The translations under genes were made by a program, and so were the position numbers. From the NCBI GenBank assembly GCA_029204045.2, contig CM055076.1, positions 27,668,832 through 27,732,831 on the forward strand: DNA of 64,000 bases. Reading direction: 5' to 3'. The notes below the pieces were generated by a model that searched no databases, had not been told where the DNA came from, and saw nothing but the letters and a program-made list of their open reading frames with translations. Source of the stretch: Tillandsia leiboldiana (lineage: Eukaryota; Streptophyta; Magnoliopsida; Poales; Bromeliaceae). Of the stretch, positions 48,684 through 60,636 are shown one piece after another. Position 1 is the stretch's first letter, and each line of letters opens with the position of its first letter.

Positions 48684-51600
48684 TTATAAAGAGTAGCACG
48701 GGCAAGATGAAGGGTTGTGGAGTGAACATACAATGTGCATCGTCACCTCTTCAGAATCTATTAATTCAATCTCCTCTTCAGAATCTGCTAATTCAATCTC
48801 CACATAACGGATGTTGGCAATCTTGGGCCAATCAAGGCCTATATTCTCTTGGCATCGCTCCTTCAACGCAGGGTGACACTCCTTGATGGATAGATCACGC
48901 AGTGAAGTAGGCAGATCTGGAAGTGACTGGATGAGTATAGCATTAGATACATACAAATTCTCTAGGGAGCACAGTTTTGTCATGCTCTGGGGCAGGGTCT
49001 GAAGGGAACATGCATTCCATATGTATAATTCTTTGAGGGCAGAGTGATTTTGCAGTAGCCATTCCTCGGGTAAGGAGGTGAGTCGCGAAGCATCATAGAG
49101 AGTGAAATTGCTGATGGAGGAGAGACTTCTCAATGGCTCCATGAGCAGGAGCGCGTGGTGGTCAATTGATAGTTTACCAAGCTTCAAAAAGCAGTCCGCT
49201 GCATTCCTTTGGCCGACAACATTTGGGAACGGAGGCTGACGCAGGGCAACTTCAATTAGCTTGTCACACCCTCTAATTTCTAACTCACGGAGGGATACAA
49301 GAGCTTGTATTCCACCAAATGATGACAATTCTTTACAGTCCTTTATTGTTAAATGGGAAAGCATTGTCCACCGTGCACACACTTGTGCTGGGGGAAGGGA
49401 AGTTATGCTTGCATAATCAACAAATTCCAATTTAGTAAGAGAGGTTAAATACGCTGACCACACCTCAAGGTCTCCACATGACCCAATGGAGATTTCATTG
49501 AGTACAGAGGGCGGTTGGATGTCTGAGATTCCAAATGTTGTCAACTTTGGGCATTTTCCTATTTTCAGGAACTTTATGGTGTTGAATTTCTAAACAAACT
49601 CTGTTGGAATATATTCGAGCTTGTCACATTGTTCAATGGTTAAGTATTCAAGACCCTGAAAATGATCTTGCTGCTGCAAAAAGAAAATATGTAAAAATAT
49701 TACGTGTGGGCAATCACAACCGTGCAATTACGAATTGGTGTTTTAGTATAAGGGTAAACTTCAAATTGCTCCCTCATGCTTTAGCCCATTTTCAATTTGT
49801 CACCCTATGGATCAAAAAGTTCCACTTTGCCCTCATGTGGTTTAATTTTTATTTTACTAAAAAATTCTAAATGAAATAGGGTGGCAAATTAAAAATATTT
49901 AAGGATGGCAAAGTAAAAAAATGCACCAAACCACAAGGAGGCAAAGTGTAAATTTTTGAACCACAGTGTGGCAAAGTGAAAATGAGCTAAACCATAGAGG
50001 GGGGCAAAGTGAAACTTTTTGAACCACATGAGAGCAAAGAGAAAATAAGCTAAACCTCAGGGGGTAATTTGAAGTTTATAAAATAGAGCACTTACATTGT
50101 TGTTTCCGCAATTCTCATCTATTGCTGGAAGAGCGGTCAATCCGACATTAGAAATATGCAATTCCCATAGACTACAAGGCAGAGTCGGCAATATGCTCAA
50201 ATTAGGACAGTTGATAATTTTCATAGTACGAAGTTCAGGAAAAATGCACCCATCATCTATTCCAATCCACTCCTCCAAGTTTGGCAAGTCCTCAAAATTT
50301 AGGTCCTTTATGGTATTGAATTTCTTAAGAAACTCTGTAGGAACATATTGGAGCTTCTCACATTCTTTAATGATTAAGGTTTCAAGAGCCGAAAATTGTT
50401 CTTGCTGCTGCAGAAAGAAAATATGTGAAGATATTAAGTTCGAGCAATCACAACCATGCAAATACGAATTGGTGTTTTAATTTAAGGTTAAACTTCAAAT
50501 TGCCCCCATGTGGTTTAACTTATTTTTCCATTGCCATCCTCTGGTTCAAAAGTTTCACTTTGCCCTCATGTGGTTTAATTTTTATTTCTCTAAAAAATTC
50601 TATTCGAAAGAGGGTGGCAAATTAAAATTGTTTAAAAAATTCACAAGGTGCCAATGTGAAAAATACGCTAAACCACAAGGGGGCAAAGTATAATTTTTTA
50701 ACCACGGGGTGGCAAAGTGTAAATGAGCTAAACCATAGAGGGGGCAAAGTGAAACTTTTTGAACCATAGGAGAGCAAAGAGAAAATAAGCTAAACTTCAT
50801 GGAGTAATTTGAAGTTTATAAAATAGAGCACTTACATTGTTGTTTCCGCAATTCTCATTTATTGCTGGAAGAGTAGTCAATCCGACATCTTTAATTTCTA
50901 ATTTATTTAAACATCCAGGGAGAGTAGGAATTCCCCTCAAATTAGGACAGTGATAAATTGTCATAGTATGAAGTTTAGGAAACATGCACCCATCATCTAT
51001 TCCAATCCACTCCTCCAACTTCGTGCAATTTCTTATTGTCAGGACCTCTATGGTATTGAATTTCTGAAAAAACTCTGTAGGAAGATATTGGAGCTTCTCA
51101 CATCCATGGATGGTTAAGGTTTGAAGAGCCGGAAATTGTTCTTGCTGCTGCAAAAAGAATAAAGATATTAAGTTCGAGCAATCACAGCCATGCAAATACG
51201 AATTGGTGTTTTAATATATGGGTAAACTTCAAATTGCCCCTTTTTGATTTAGCTACTTTTCACCTTGCCATCCTATGGTTCAAAAAAATTCACTTTGCCC
51301 TCATGTGTTTTAATTTTTATTTCTCAAAAAAAATTTATACGAAATAGGGTGGCAAATTAAAACTGTTTAAAAAAATCACAAGGTGACAAAGTAAAAAATG
51401 CGGTAAACCACTGGGAGCAAAGTGTAAATTTTTGAACCACGGTATGGCAAAGTGAAAATGAGCTAAACCATAGAGGGGGCAAAGTGAAACTTTTTGAACC
51501 ACAGGAGGGCAAAGAGAAAATAAGCTAAACCTCATGAAGTAATTTGAAGTTTATAAAATAGAGCACTTACATTGTTGTTTCCACAATTCTCATTTATTGC

Positions 51601-54381
51601 TGGAAGAGTAGTCAATCCGACATCTATAATTTGAAATTCATTTAAACATTGAGGGAGAGCAGGCAGCCCCTTCAAATTAGGGCACCTAGTAATTGTCATA
51701 GTATGAAGTTTAGGAAACATGCAGCAATCATCTATTCCAATCCACTCCTCCAAGTTAGGCATGTCCGCAAAGTATAATTTCTTCAATGATGGAAAGGCAC
51801 ACCCACCACCGCGCCCATAGAATGAACAAGCTATTTGCTTTACTGAGTGCAGTCCCATCATGAGAAGATCATTGAGCGATGGCAGACCCCCAAGAGGTGG
51901 GAGATGCACCAATCCTTTACAGTTACTCAGATAGATGAATGTCAAGTTGATGCGAGACGGATCTGTCATCCAATAAGGAGATTTAACACCTTGGTATTCT
52001 TCAATACGCAATCTCTTGAGATTGATATGCGGGCAGAGGTTATCGAGAAGCTGCTCATCTGTCTTTACATTATTAGAGCGGGGTTCTGACCATACCAATG
52101 ACAATGATTCAAGATATTCTTTCTCCTTCAACTTGGCCTCCATAGCTTCTTCAGAATTCGTCACATTTTCAAGTCTTCTAATGCTCAGGTGACCACGAAG
52201 ATCTCTGAGGTTCGTTAGTTCACTGATTTTGTAACCACTCTTCTCTCGGACAACAAAATCTTCTAATTTGCGGATGAAGGGCAGTTTGCTAAGATAAGGA
52301 ATATTTTCTATCACATCCTTAGGAACATCTAATGAACGCAAATTGACCAAGTTAGTGAAGCCATCATATTCAATATTCATACGAGGAATTTGATGGAAGG
52401 ATAACTTCATGACTACCAAGTGATAAAGCCTATAAAGAGATTGATAATGGAAACTTTCATATGTAATCAAATAAGACGAAATAGATAGGTACCGAAGGTG
52501 TATCAAGCTATCAAGTGCATCAGGTAATTTATTATATTTAAAATTCACTCTTAAGCTCAATAGCCGTAAGGTTTTAAATCCATTTATAACCTTATTAAAC
52601 ACAGATAAATAATCTTCATTATGCTCAAGTCTGCCTTTACCAGAGATGACAAGAGTGCGCAAGTTCTTAAGATTGGGGATCTCTTCTATGGAATGAAGAT
52701 TTCTGGTTTCAAAAGATAAATGTCGAACTGTCCGTGGAATAGTATTTCCTACAACATCACCTCTTATTCTAATGCATTCCCCTAGAGAAACAGATTGTGC
52801 TAGGTCGTGCAGCAGATCGTGCATAACATAACATTTAAAATTTTTATACCCAATATCTTCCGTTTTGCAAGTAAAGAATGATTTTCTTGTTAGAAGATCT
52901 AAATACTCCCTTCCAATTTCCTCCGGGCTCTGCCCTTCACAAATAGACTGTGATATCAAACCCGAACCCATCCACATGTAGACCAACTCTTTCCTCTTAA
53001 ACTCATAATCCTGTGGAAATATACTGCAATATCTAAAGCAGACTCGCAAGTTTGTGGGTAAATGGTCGTAGCTTAATCTTAAAACTGTCATGATGTTGTC
53101 CTTTCCTTGCTGTAATTTCATAGTGTCTTCTTTCAAGATTCTCTTCCAGTATTCATAATCCTTGGAGTTTAGTAGTGCTCCCATAACCTTTATTGCCAAT
53201 GGGCACCCTCCAAGCTTCTTCACTATTTGCTCACCAATCGGCTGCAAGTTTTTATAACCATCCGGGTTCACACCAAGGAACGCATGCTTATTGAAAAGTG
53301 ACATACAATCGCTCTCCTCCAACTCCTTTAGATCAAATGATTCCCTCTTAGATTCCATCACCCTTGCAGCCATATCCGCAACTGAGCCCATTCGAGTTGT
53401 CAACAGGATCTTGCTTCCTCTCTGTCCAAATTTCAAAGGAGCAACCAATTTCTCCCACTCTGACATATTATCTTCATTCCAAACATCATCCAAAATGAGT
53501 AAAAACCTATACGACGTAAGTTTTTGTTTAAGGTCCTCATGGAGTGCATCTAGACTCTTGCCACTATTTTCATCTTTCAACATCTTTCTCATTATCGCAG
53601 CTGCATTGAAGTCTTGAGAAACGCAAACCCACATAATCGAGTCGAAGTACCTTTGCACTCTTTCGTCTTGATGGATTAGTTGGGCAAGAGTAGTCTTCCC
53701 AAGCCCACCCATACCAACAATGGTATAAGCAGAGACATTGAAAGTGATCCCTTCAGACTCGCCATCTACCGGTTTGATAAGCCATTTGACTATCGTGTCC
53801 CTCTCCTTGTCTCGTCCAAACACCTCACTTTCGGTTAACAAGCTGCTAGTCTCGCGAGCATTCTTGACTTCCTCGAGCTTCCGACGCTTAACGCTAGGGC
53901 CATAAAACTCAATAGCAAGTTGAAGGAATGGCCCCATACGGTCAATGACCATATTTAAGTTCTTAACGGCCTCTTTCAACCTCCCCAGTGTGTCATCGGG
54001 AAAGATACCTTTAATAAAACTACCAATCTTTATTTTGCATTCAAAGAGACTATTGCCACGCACCTTGTCATCTCCATCTCGTATTCTCTTCTCCAGCTCG
54101 TAGTACTCCAGCTCGTCGAGCACGTCCTCTGCATCCTCCACGGCGTCTCTGAGCTGCCACAGCCACACACGCAGCCCCTCGTTCTGCATCATGGCCGACC
54201 ACGCACCCTCCTCAACCGCAGTCAAGACTGCCTCGACCTGCGGAAGGGCGTTCAGCAGCCGGTCGAGCTCGTCCTGCACGCCACTGGCTACTGGGACTGC
54301 GTTGAGATAGGAAAAGCATTTATTAACAAGATTCCCGATGATCGCCGACGCCACCGATTGGCCTATGAAAGTTAAAGCCAT
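48684..54381 (-). pseudogene. CC-NB-ARC-LRR resistance-type gene with in-frame stop in last exon
   Basis: Exon 1 (54381-51571, 937 codons) starts at MALTFIGQ; the ATG 75 bases upstream gives an unlikely leader. It has a coiled-coil with an EDVID-like stretch (about 80-95), P-loop GMGGLGKTT (223-231), RNBS-A (about 246-258), kinase-2 LLILDDVW (294-301), RNBS-B GSKILLTTR (322-330), GGCPLA (391-396), RNBS-D with CFRYCSIFP (448-456), and MHD (520-522), then LRRs from about 550. Exons 2 (51147-50836) and 3 (50407-50096) are 312 bp each and are copies of one another. Exon 4 is 49673-48684. Donors are GTAAGT and acceptors TGCAG|CAG; introns are 423, 428 and 422 bp. In exon 4 codon 28 is TAG (49592-49590) where its sister exons have a CAG or AAG codon; beyond it the LRR frame stays open to 48684. 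The product would be 1172 aa instead of about 1474. It could still signal, so 'truncated allele' is an alternative to pseudogene. NLRs are cytosolic immune receptors. Confidence 0.88.
50096..51570 (-). repeat. Tandem intron-exon duplication inside the NLR gene
   Basis: The donor sites at 51570, 50835 and 50095 are 735 and 740 bp apart. Each unit comprises one intron and one 312-bp LRR exon ending in the same NENCGNNN-type sequence and GTAAGTGCTC donor. The introns share a repeat with reiterated 'cactttgcccc..tggtttagc' phrases. The end of exon 1 and the start of exon 4 are partial copies of the same unit. Confidence 0.85.
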
Positions 54382-54777
54382 AATCCTCCAGATAGCTCTA
54401 AGTGCAGCTGCTTCACCGCTACTCAGGCAATCGATTAAACTCCTGCAGGAGTACATAAATTGGAGAAAGATGAAAGAGATGTTCAGCTTGCAAAGAAGAA
54501 AAATCTAGGAGGAATGTATGAGTTCTTGAATGCTGTCATCTAATATGGAGGAAGCTGAGATTAGAATCTTGGAGACTTTTGCATGGCAAAGCAATAGAGT
54601 ATGACTGCTTTATTTGATTCCCCAGGAAAAGAAAGGTGAAAAACTACTTTTCGAAATACAAAAAAAAAAAACACAGTTTTTATATTTCTAATAAATAATT
54701 TGAAAGATGAAAATACTATTTTCAGATAAAATTTTAAAAAAAATTAAGAAAATTTTATTTTCTTTAGAAACTAAACA

Positions 54778-54873
<96 letters not shown>

Positions 54874-56159
54874 CAAAAATTTATTTTTGAAATATTTAAT
54901 CCAAAAAATTTCTGAATCAACTCTGATCATTAATGCGATGATAACATTTAATAATTCAAAACTCTATTAAATAAAGTGAGTCTCATAAATATACTCACTT
55001 TACTTTTAAATAGTGAATGTTTAGTGTAGCTATTGAAAAATAATTTTTGGGTTTAAAAGTGATTGTTGGCTTAATAGGATGTTTGGCTCATAAATATGCC
55101 CACTTTTGAGCATCTTATTTTAAATTTTAGAATCACTTTTTTTGATTTTTGGAATCCAAAATCAGAAAAAACTAAAACCTAGCTACTTCTTAAAACCTAA
55201 TACTGATTTTAAACTCAAATTTCAAATTTTTATTTTGATTTAAAATTTGAAATTTAAATTTAATTTTAAATTTAAATTTAAATTTAAATTTTAAATTTTA
55301 AATTTTAAATTTTATATTTTAAATTTCAAAATTTACTTTTAAATTATAGATTTCAAAATTTTAAATTTTAAATTTAGAGATTAAATTTCAAATCATAAAT
55401 TTTTAAATTTCAAAATTTGAAATTTTAAATTAGAATTTAAGATAAAATTAAAAATTTGAAATTTTAAAAATTAAAAATTAAAAATTTGAAATTTAAAATT
55501 ATAAGTTTTAATTTTCAAATTACATATTCTGAATTTTTAAAATTCAAATTTTAAAATTTTAAAATTTAAAATTTCAAATTTAATTCTGAATTTTTAAATT
55601 TTAAATTTTAAAGTTTTAAATTTTAAAAATACAAATTTTAAATTTCAAATTTTAAATTTATTTTTCAATTTTGAAATTGAAATCAAAAGTTAGAATTCAA
55701 AATTTAAAATTTAAATTTTAAATTTGTTTTGAAAATTTAAAATTTAAAATTTAAAATTTAAAATTTAAATTTAAATTATTTTAAAGCAAAATTCAGAAAA
55801 AAAAATTATTATTTCCAAATAGCTTTCCAAAATTATTTCAGAAAAAACACTTTTTATTTAAACTTAGCCAAATACTATACAACTTTTAATTAAAATCAAT
55901 TCTCTGAATCAAAATTAATTCTGTATAAATTATCTTTTAAGAATGTAAAGTAAACACGGGCTCCTAGATAAAAATGCTTCAGATATTGCCGTGTATTTTA
56001 GTATTATTTTTATTTATTATATATTATGATAAAGAAAGATGCTTCTATGCATCACTTTTAATGCCACTCTCTTATCATCACCGTTGATATACTTTAATCC
56101 AACGATATAAAAATATTTAAAGTGACCAGTTATACGAGCTGTGCACTCATGGATCAATC
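54382..56159. other. NLR upstream region and low-complexity AT tract
   Basis: An (AT)n microsatellite lies at 54781-54868. 55200-55780 is a long 'aaatttaaattttaaattt' low-complexity stretch like that in peroxidase A intron 1. No gene is seen. Confidence 0.5.
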
Positions 56160-56642
56160 TAGTGACGAAGCCATATGTAGACTGAGGGGGGCCATGGCCC
56201 CCCCCCCAACTTTTAAAATGTTCACTTTAGGTCCCTATATTGTTATTGATTTAAAAAATAAGTAGTTGTAGCTAAACAAATATTACGTTAATTGCCTATA
56301 TAAAAGTTTTTTAGTGTGTATCACTAAAGAAATTTTTTTAAAATAATTATATGCACCTGATACACCATACATCATATTTTATGACATTCATAATACTTGC
56401 ATATTAAATATATAAGAAGTTATAAATTTAAGTATATATGAATTTAAGTATCTAATAGTCCTAAAAATCAGTAGTGAAAAAAAAAATATTATGGGCTATA
56501 AAATATAGATGTCTAAAAATTATAATTGTTGATATGCATGTACTTTGAATGGCATCAAATATACTTAACAAATTTAATTTTAATTTTAAATTTTTTTAAT
56601 TGTATAGGCCCCTCCAAAAATTAAATTTTGGCTTCGTCCCTG
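56160..56642. mobile_element. hAT-like MITE (CAGGGACGAAGCCA family)
   Basis: The left end TAGTGACGAAGCCA and right end TGGCTTCGTCCCTG are inverted and are flanked by the perfect 8-bp TSD GATCAATC (56152-56159, 56643-56650). The interior is non-coding and AT-rich, with a C10 run near 56200. Confidence 0.87.
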
Positions 56643-56809
56643 GATCAATCCATACTAATCTCAAGGATACTTTTGTTCATCTATTGTTTTACAAATCAGA
56701 TAATCTTTTCAAGTATTGTTACAGAAAAAATTACCTACTAGGTGTAATGGTACACCATGTAAATTGGATCAAATAATCTAAAAAATCACGGTCTAAAAAT
56801 AAACATTGC

Positions 56810-56974
56810 ATCAATTGTTTCTAGTGCAAGTGGCAAAGGGCTTGGTGGTTGATACTCGCGACCCGAGTTCGAAGCCTAGTTGCTTCATATTTCCAAACTA
56901 AATTTATTGTTGAAAATTTATTTCAAAAATAAACGAAACGGATAGTATGTTATCTTTCTCTCAAAAAATAAATA
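56810..56974 (+). mobile_element. tRNA-derived SINE
   Basis: A box-B-like GTTCGAAGC (about 56869-56877) follows an A-box-like TGGCAAAGGGCTTGG (about 56831). The 3' tail is 'tctctcaaaaaataaata'. Flanking AATAAACATTGC (56798-56809) and AATAAATATTGC (56975-56986) form a 12-bp TSD with one change. Reverse-orientation relatives lie at about 29455, 31275 and 61733. Confidence 0.7.
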
Positions 56975-57264
56975 AATAAATATTGCTCGGTTTATTAAAA
57001 AAAAATCTAAATTTTATAATACTTATATAAAGACATTTTAAATTATTATAAAATATATTCAATAGATTATATATTAATTTTATAATTTTTTTTATAAATT
57101 TTAGGAGCACGGTGTATAAGATGTACTTCTACACACGGTGCAAGCAATAATTTCTCACTGCTTTGACAAATAAAAAAGAAAAAGCTAGATGTTTAATCTT
57201 GTAAAGAATACCCACAACTATAGATTATTTGAAATAAAAACCACAGCTTTGGTAGTATAATTTT

Positions 57265-57892
57265 GGGATAATTGCCTGTGTACCCCTAAAATATGAAGAA
57301 ATATGTGATTTACCCCTCTTATTTTTTTGTTTCCAATATACCCTTCATACGTTCCACCGTTATTAAAAATACCCCTACCGTTTCCCTTTGTTAAGTTAAC
57401 TAGGGTTAAACTAGAGTTAAATAATAATCGGAGTTGAAAACTATCAGATATACCTATTTTGCCCGGGTTTAGAGTTTAGGGTTTAAGGTTTAGGACTTTT
57501 TAGGGTTTTAGGGTTTAGGGTTTAGGGTTTTAGGGTTTAGGGTTTAGGGTTTTTTAGGGTTCTAGGGTTTAGGGTTTAGGGTTTTAGGGTTTAGGGTTTA
57601 GGGTTTTTTAGGGTTTTAGGGTTTAGGGTTTAGGGTTTAGGGTTTTAGGGTTTAGGGTTTAGAGTTTAGGGTTTAGGGGTTTAGGGTTTTAGGGTTTAGG
57701 GTATATTTGAAAGGGCAAAATAGTAATTACACACAGATAACGGCAGTTCCAAATGGTACACTAACAGAGTTTAACTTCAGGGGTATTTTGGAAAGAAGTT
57801 GGAACGTAAGAAGGGTAGTTTTAATATTAGCCTTCTAAGAGGGGTAAATCTGAAAACAGGGAAATTTTTAGGGGTATGTAGGAAATTGCCCC
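57265..57892. mobile_element. MULE-like MITE carrying telomere-type repeats
   Basis: The ends GGGATAATTGCCTGTGTACC and the near-inverse GGTATGTAGGAAATTGCCCC are flanked by the perfect 9-bp TSD TATAATTTT (57256-57264, 57893-57901). The subterminal arms are partly inverted, and the centre (57465-57713) is an array of TTTAGGG with TTTTAGGG and other variants. Confidence 0.88.
57465..57713 (+). repeat. Interstitial telomere-type (TTTAGGG)n array
   Basis: About 30 units of TTTAGGG, TTTTAGGG and TTTTTTAGGG lie in one orientation, bounded by 'tttgcccggg' on the left and 'aagggcaaaa' on the right, which are inverted with respect to each other. It is contained in the MITE, not at a chromosome end. 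Confidence 0.9.
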
Positions 57893-57939
57893 TATAATTT
57901 TAATTATTTATAATTTCAAACTCAAACTCCCTAAATTAT

Positions 57940-58412
57940 TGTGACGCCTCCAATAGTCCCACATCGAATGTGGTGGAATTGTCATTCGGTTTATATGAGA
58001 CATGAACACTAGTAATAATAACTGGGCTTAAGCATTTTGGGCTGTGATTTGGGCCCAACGAGTTATTATTGCTAGTGGGTCGGGTCGTTACATTTGGTAT
58101 CAGAGCCAATAACCAGCCGGAAGTGTGTTACGAGTCTCGACTGAGCCTGGGTCTAGATGACAGGGCTAGCGAGACGAGTCTCACATCGCCTGGTGATCTT
58201 GGGCTGCTGTGTGTGTGTGTTTGGGCTGACGAGGACGTCAGGCCTAACGGGGGGAGTCTGTGACGCCTCCAATAGTCCCACATCGGATGTGGATGGAATT
58301 GTCATTGGGTTTATAGGAGATATGAACACTAGTAATAATAACTGGGCTTAAGCATTTTGGGCTGTGATTTGGGCCCAACGAGTTATTATTGCTAGTGGGC
58401 CGGGTCGTTACA
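57940..58412 (+). mobile_element. TRIM element, complete
   Basis: The 5' LTR (57940-58092, 153 bp) and 3' LTR (58259-58412, 154 bp) are nearly identical, both TGTGACGCC to GGTCGTTACA. The primer site TGGTATCAGAGCC is at 58095-58107 and a purine tract (acggggggag) precedes the 3' LTR. The total is 473 bp with no reading frame. The 5-bp flanks do not match, because another partial element follows directly. Confidence 0.9.
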
Positions 58413-58429
58413 TTAAAATTGGGTAGCTT

Positions 58430-58814
58430 CAACACACACACACCAGCAGCCCAGATCACCAGGCGATGTGAGACTTGTCTCGCTAGCCCTGTCATCTAGA
58501 CCCAGGCTCAGTCGAGACTCGTAACACACTTCCGGCTGGTTATTGGCTCTGATACCAAATGTAACGACCCGGCCCACTAGCAATAATAACTCGTTGGGCC
58601 CAAATCACAGCCCAAAATGGTTAAGCCCAGTTATTATTACTAGTGTTCATGTCTCCTATAAACCCAATGATAATTCCATCCACATCCGATGTGGATGGAA
58701 TTATCATTGGGTTTATAGGAGACATGAACACTAGTAATAATAACTGGGCTTAAGCATTTTGGGCTGTGATTTGGGCCCAACGAGTTATTATTGCTAGTGG
58801 GCCGGGTCGTTACA
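58430..58814 (-). mobile_element. Inverted TRIM fragment ending in a head-to-head LTR hairpin
   Basis: The interior in reverse (58430-58558, with the reversed primer site ctctgatacca just before 58557) is followed by an LTR in reverse (58559 to about 58686), which turns straight into the same LTR in sense (about 58687-58814). The two arms, about 127 bp each, are almost perfect inverse copies hinged at 'ccacatccgatgtgg'. Confidence 0.85.
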
Positions 58815-58984
58815 ATTATTGCAGTTCAGTTTCATGATCCAATGACAATGGCTAAATAATGATTTGACGTTGATGTTGTAATAATATAATATTATAACTA
58901 TTTTTATATTATTAGCTACAATACAGCTAAAAGAACGGTCTCACATCGGGAAACGTATTTGTGCTGTACAGTGATGTTTCGGTA

Positions 58985-59440
58985 AGTAGTTTGCGATGTG
59001 TTTTGATACAATAAGGGAAGGTTATAGCCTACACGTCCCGACAATTATATGGCGAATTGGTCGCAATAATATTTGCTTTAAAGCTGTGGTGGCATTACTT
59101 ATATGGCGAGCACTGTGAGATCTACATAAATCACAAAAGCTTCTAAGTATCTATTTACTCAAAGAAGTTAAATTTGAGGCTGTATCAATGACTAAAATTG
59201 CTTAAGAATAATAATGTCACAATCTTGTATCACCCGAAAAAGGCAAATGTGGTGGCCGACGCATTAGGTCGAAAATTTGTGGAGAATCTCGCTATGTTGA
59301 TCACTGGTCAAACATTGCTACAAAAGTAAATGCTGCAATTCGATTTGGAGGTAGTAGCATTCGGCGCCCTAGCGACACTTATGACACTTAGAGTGCAACC
59401 CATCTTGTTGGAGAAAATTAAGAAAAAAAAAAATCTCAAA
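58985..59440 (+). pseudogene. Decayed Ty3/gypsy RNase H fragment
   Basis: One frame reads CVLIQ*GKVIAYTSRQLYGE, then LVAIIFALKLWWHYLYG, YHPKKANVVADALGRK and LRVQP-like motifs. That is the order of the RT end, RNase H and the connection region in plant gypsy polyproteins. At least four in-frame stops and a deletion of about ten residues show it is dead. No LTRs of this element were found nearby. Confidence 0.8.
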
Positions 59441-59993
59441 GGAAAGGCTCCAAAAGGTGCGTTCTGACGTTGAGGGTGAGTGCATAGAGGATTTCAATGT
59501 GGACTCTAAACTTAATAGAAAAAGGGAGAAAATAAATAAGTCGGAGCAAATTATATTAATAAGACTTTTGTCTTATGCTTCAGTTTCTTTTATTATCAGC
59601 ATTTATATTTGGTCTTTTAATCGAGAGTCCCTTAACACTACGAGTGTAAGGTAATTAACGACGAATTCTTAAGTTTGCTGAAAGTCATAAATCTACAAAC
59701 CTAATTTCAAAATAAAATTTAAACCAAATCTAATACGTACCATGAATGGCCATTTACCGAGGGTTGAGCCGTTCGTCGCGGCAAACATACTACTGGAGAT
59801 TAAGTGATACGTGCAGCAAAAAAATACGATGAAAAAAATATTCGATTTATATCTGTAAAAAATTATCTTATATAATTTTTATGGCCTTATAAAAAAAAAC
59901 GAAACCATGTCTCAACACGCTTTTCATTCAACTCCTTTTTTCCCATTATTCATTTAGGCCATATTTGGATACATGAATATATTGTTTGGTGTA
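59441..59993. other. Non-coding spacer
   Basis: No gene is seen. A 65-aa ORF at 59457-59654 has no recognisable motif. Confidence 0.35.
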
Positions 59994-60146
59994 TGTTACG
60001 ACCCGGCCCACTAGCAATAATAATTTGTCGGACTCAAACCACGACCCAAACCATAGCCCAAAATACTTAAGTCCAGTTATTATTATTAGTATCCATGTCT
60101 CTTATAAACCCAATCCAACTCCATTCCCATCCATTATTAGTATTCA
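59994..60146 (-). mobile_element. TRIM LTR fragment running into the gap
   Basis: It starts TGTTACGACCCGGCCCACTAG and follows the LTR to 'tttattag' where the N run begins. Confidence 0.65.
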
Positions 60147-60246
60147 NNNNNNNNNNNNNNNNNNNNNNNNNNNNNNNNNNNNNNNNNNNNNNNNNNNNNN
60201 NNNNNNNNNNNNNNNNNNNNNNNNNNNNNNNNNNNNNNNNNNNNNN
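60147..60246. other. Assembly gap, 100 N
   Basis: A round-number gap. The peroxidase copy B segment starts with the first base after it. Confidence 0.95.
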
Positions 60247-60636
60247 TGCTTTAAATTTCTTTTATCCATATAGTCTCAACACATGCAAGTTGACTAATTT
60301 AATGTTAGTTAGATGCAACCACAAACACCATGATATCCCACACACATTCCTTATTTAATTTGAGGATCTTTATAGCAAGACTTAGAGCCAAAGTAAAAGG
60401 TTCTTCAACCCCATCTCTTTTGGTATTGTAGGCCCATTTCATTCCTATAAAATTAATTAAAAGTAAAAAATATTTGGAGACCCTCTCAACCACAAGCTAA
60501 TTTTACTCATTTTTTATTATTCATTAGTTTTTTTTATTGAGTTACTCTAGCTAGTTATATGAAAAGTTTGTTAACTTTAATGATTATTTTAGTTTTATTT
60601 GCTAAAAATTATTAAAACTAATAAATTTAAGAAAAC

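Noticed and set aside
57465..57713. A chromosome end or telomere
   Set aside because: The array is short, has degenerate units, is bounded by element arms and a 9-bp target duplication, and sequence continues on both sides.
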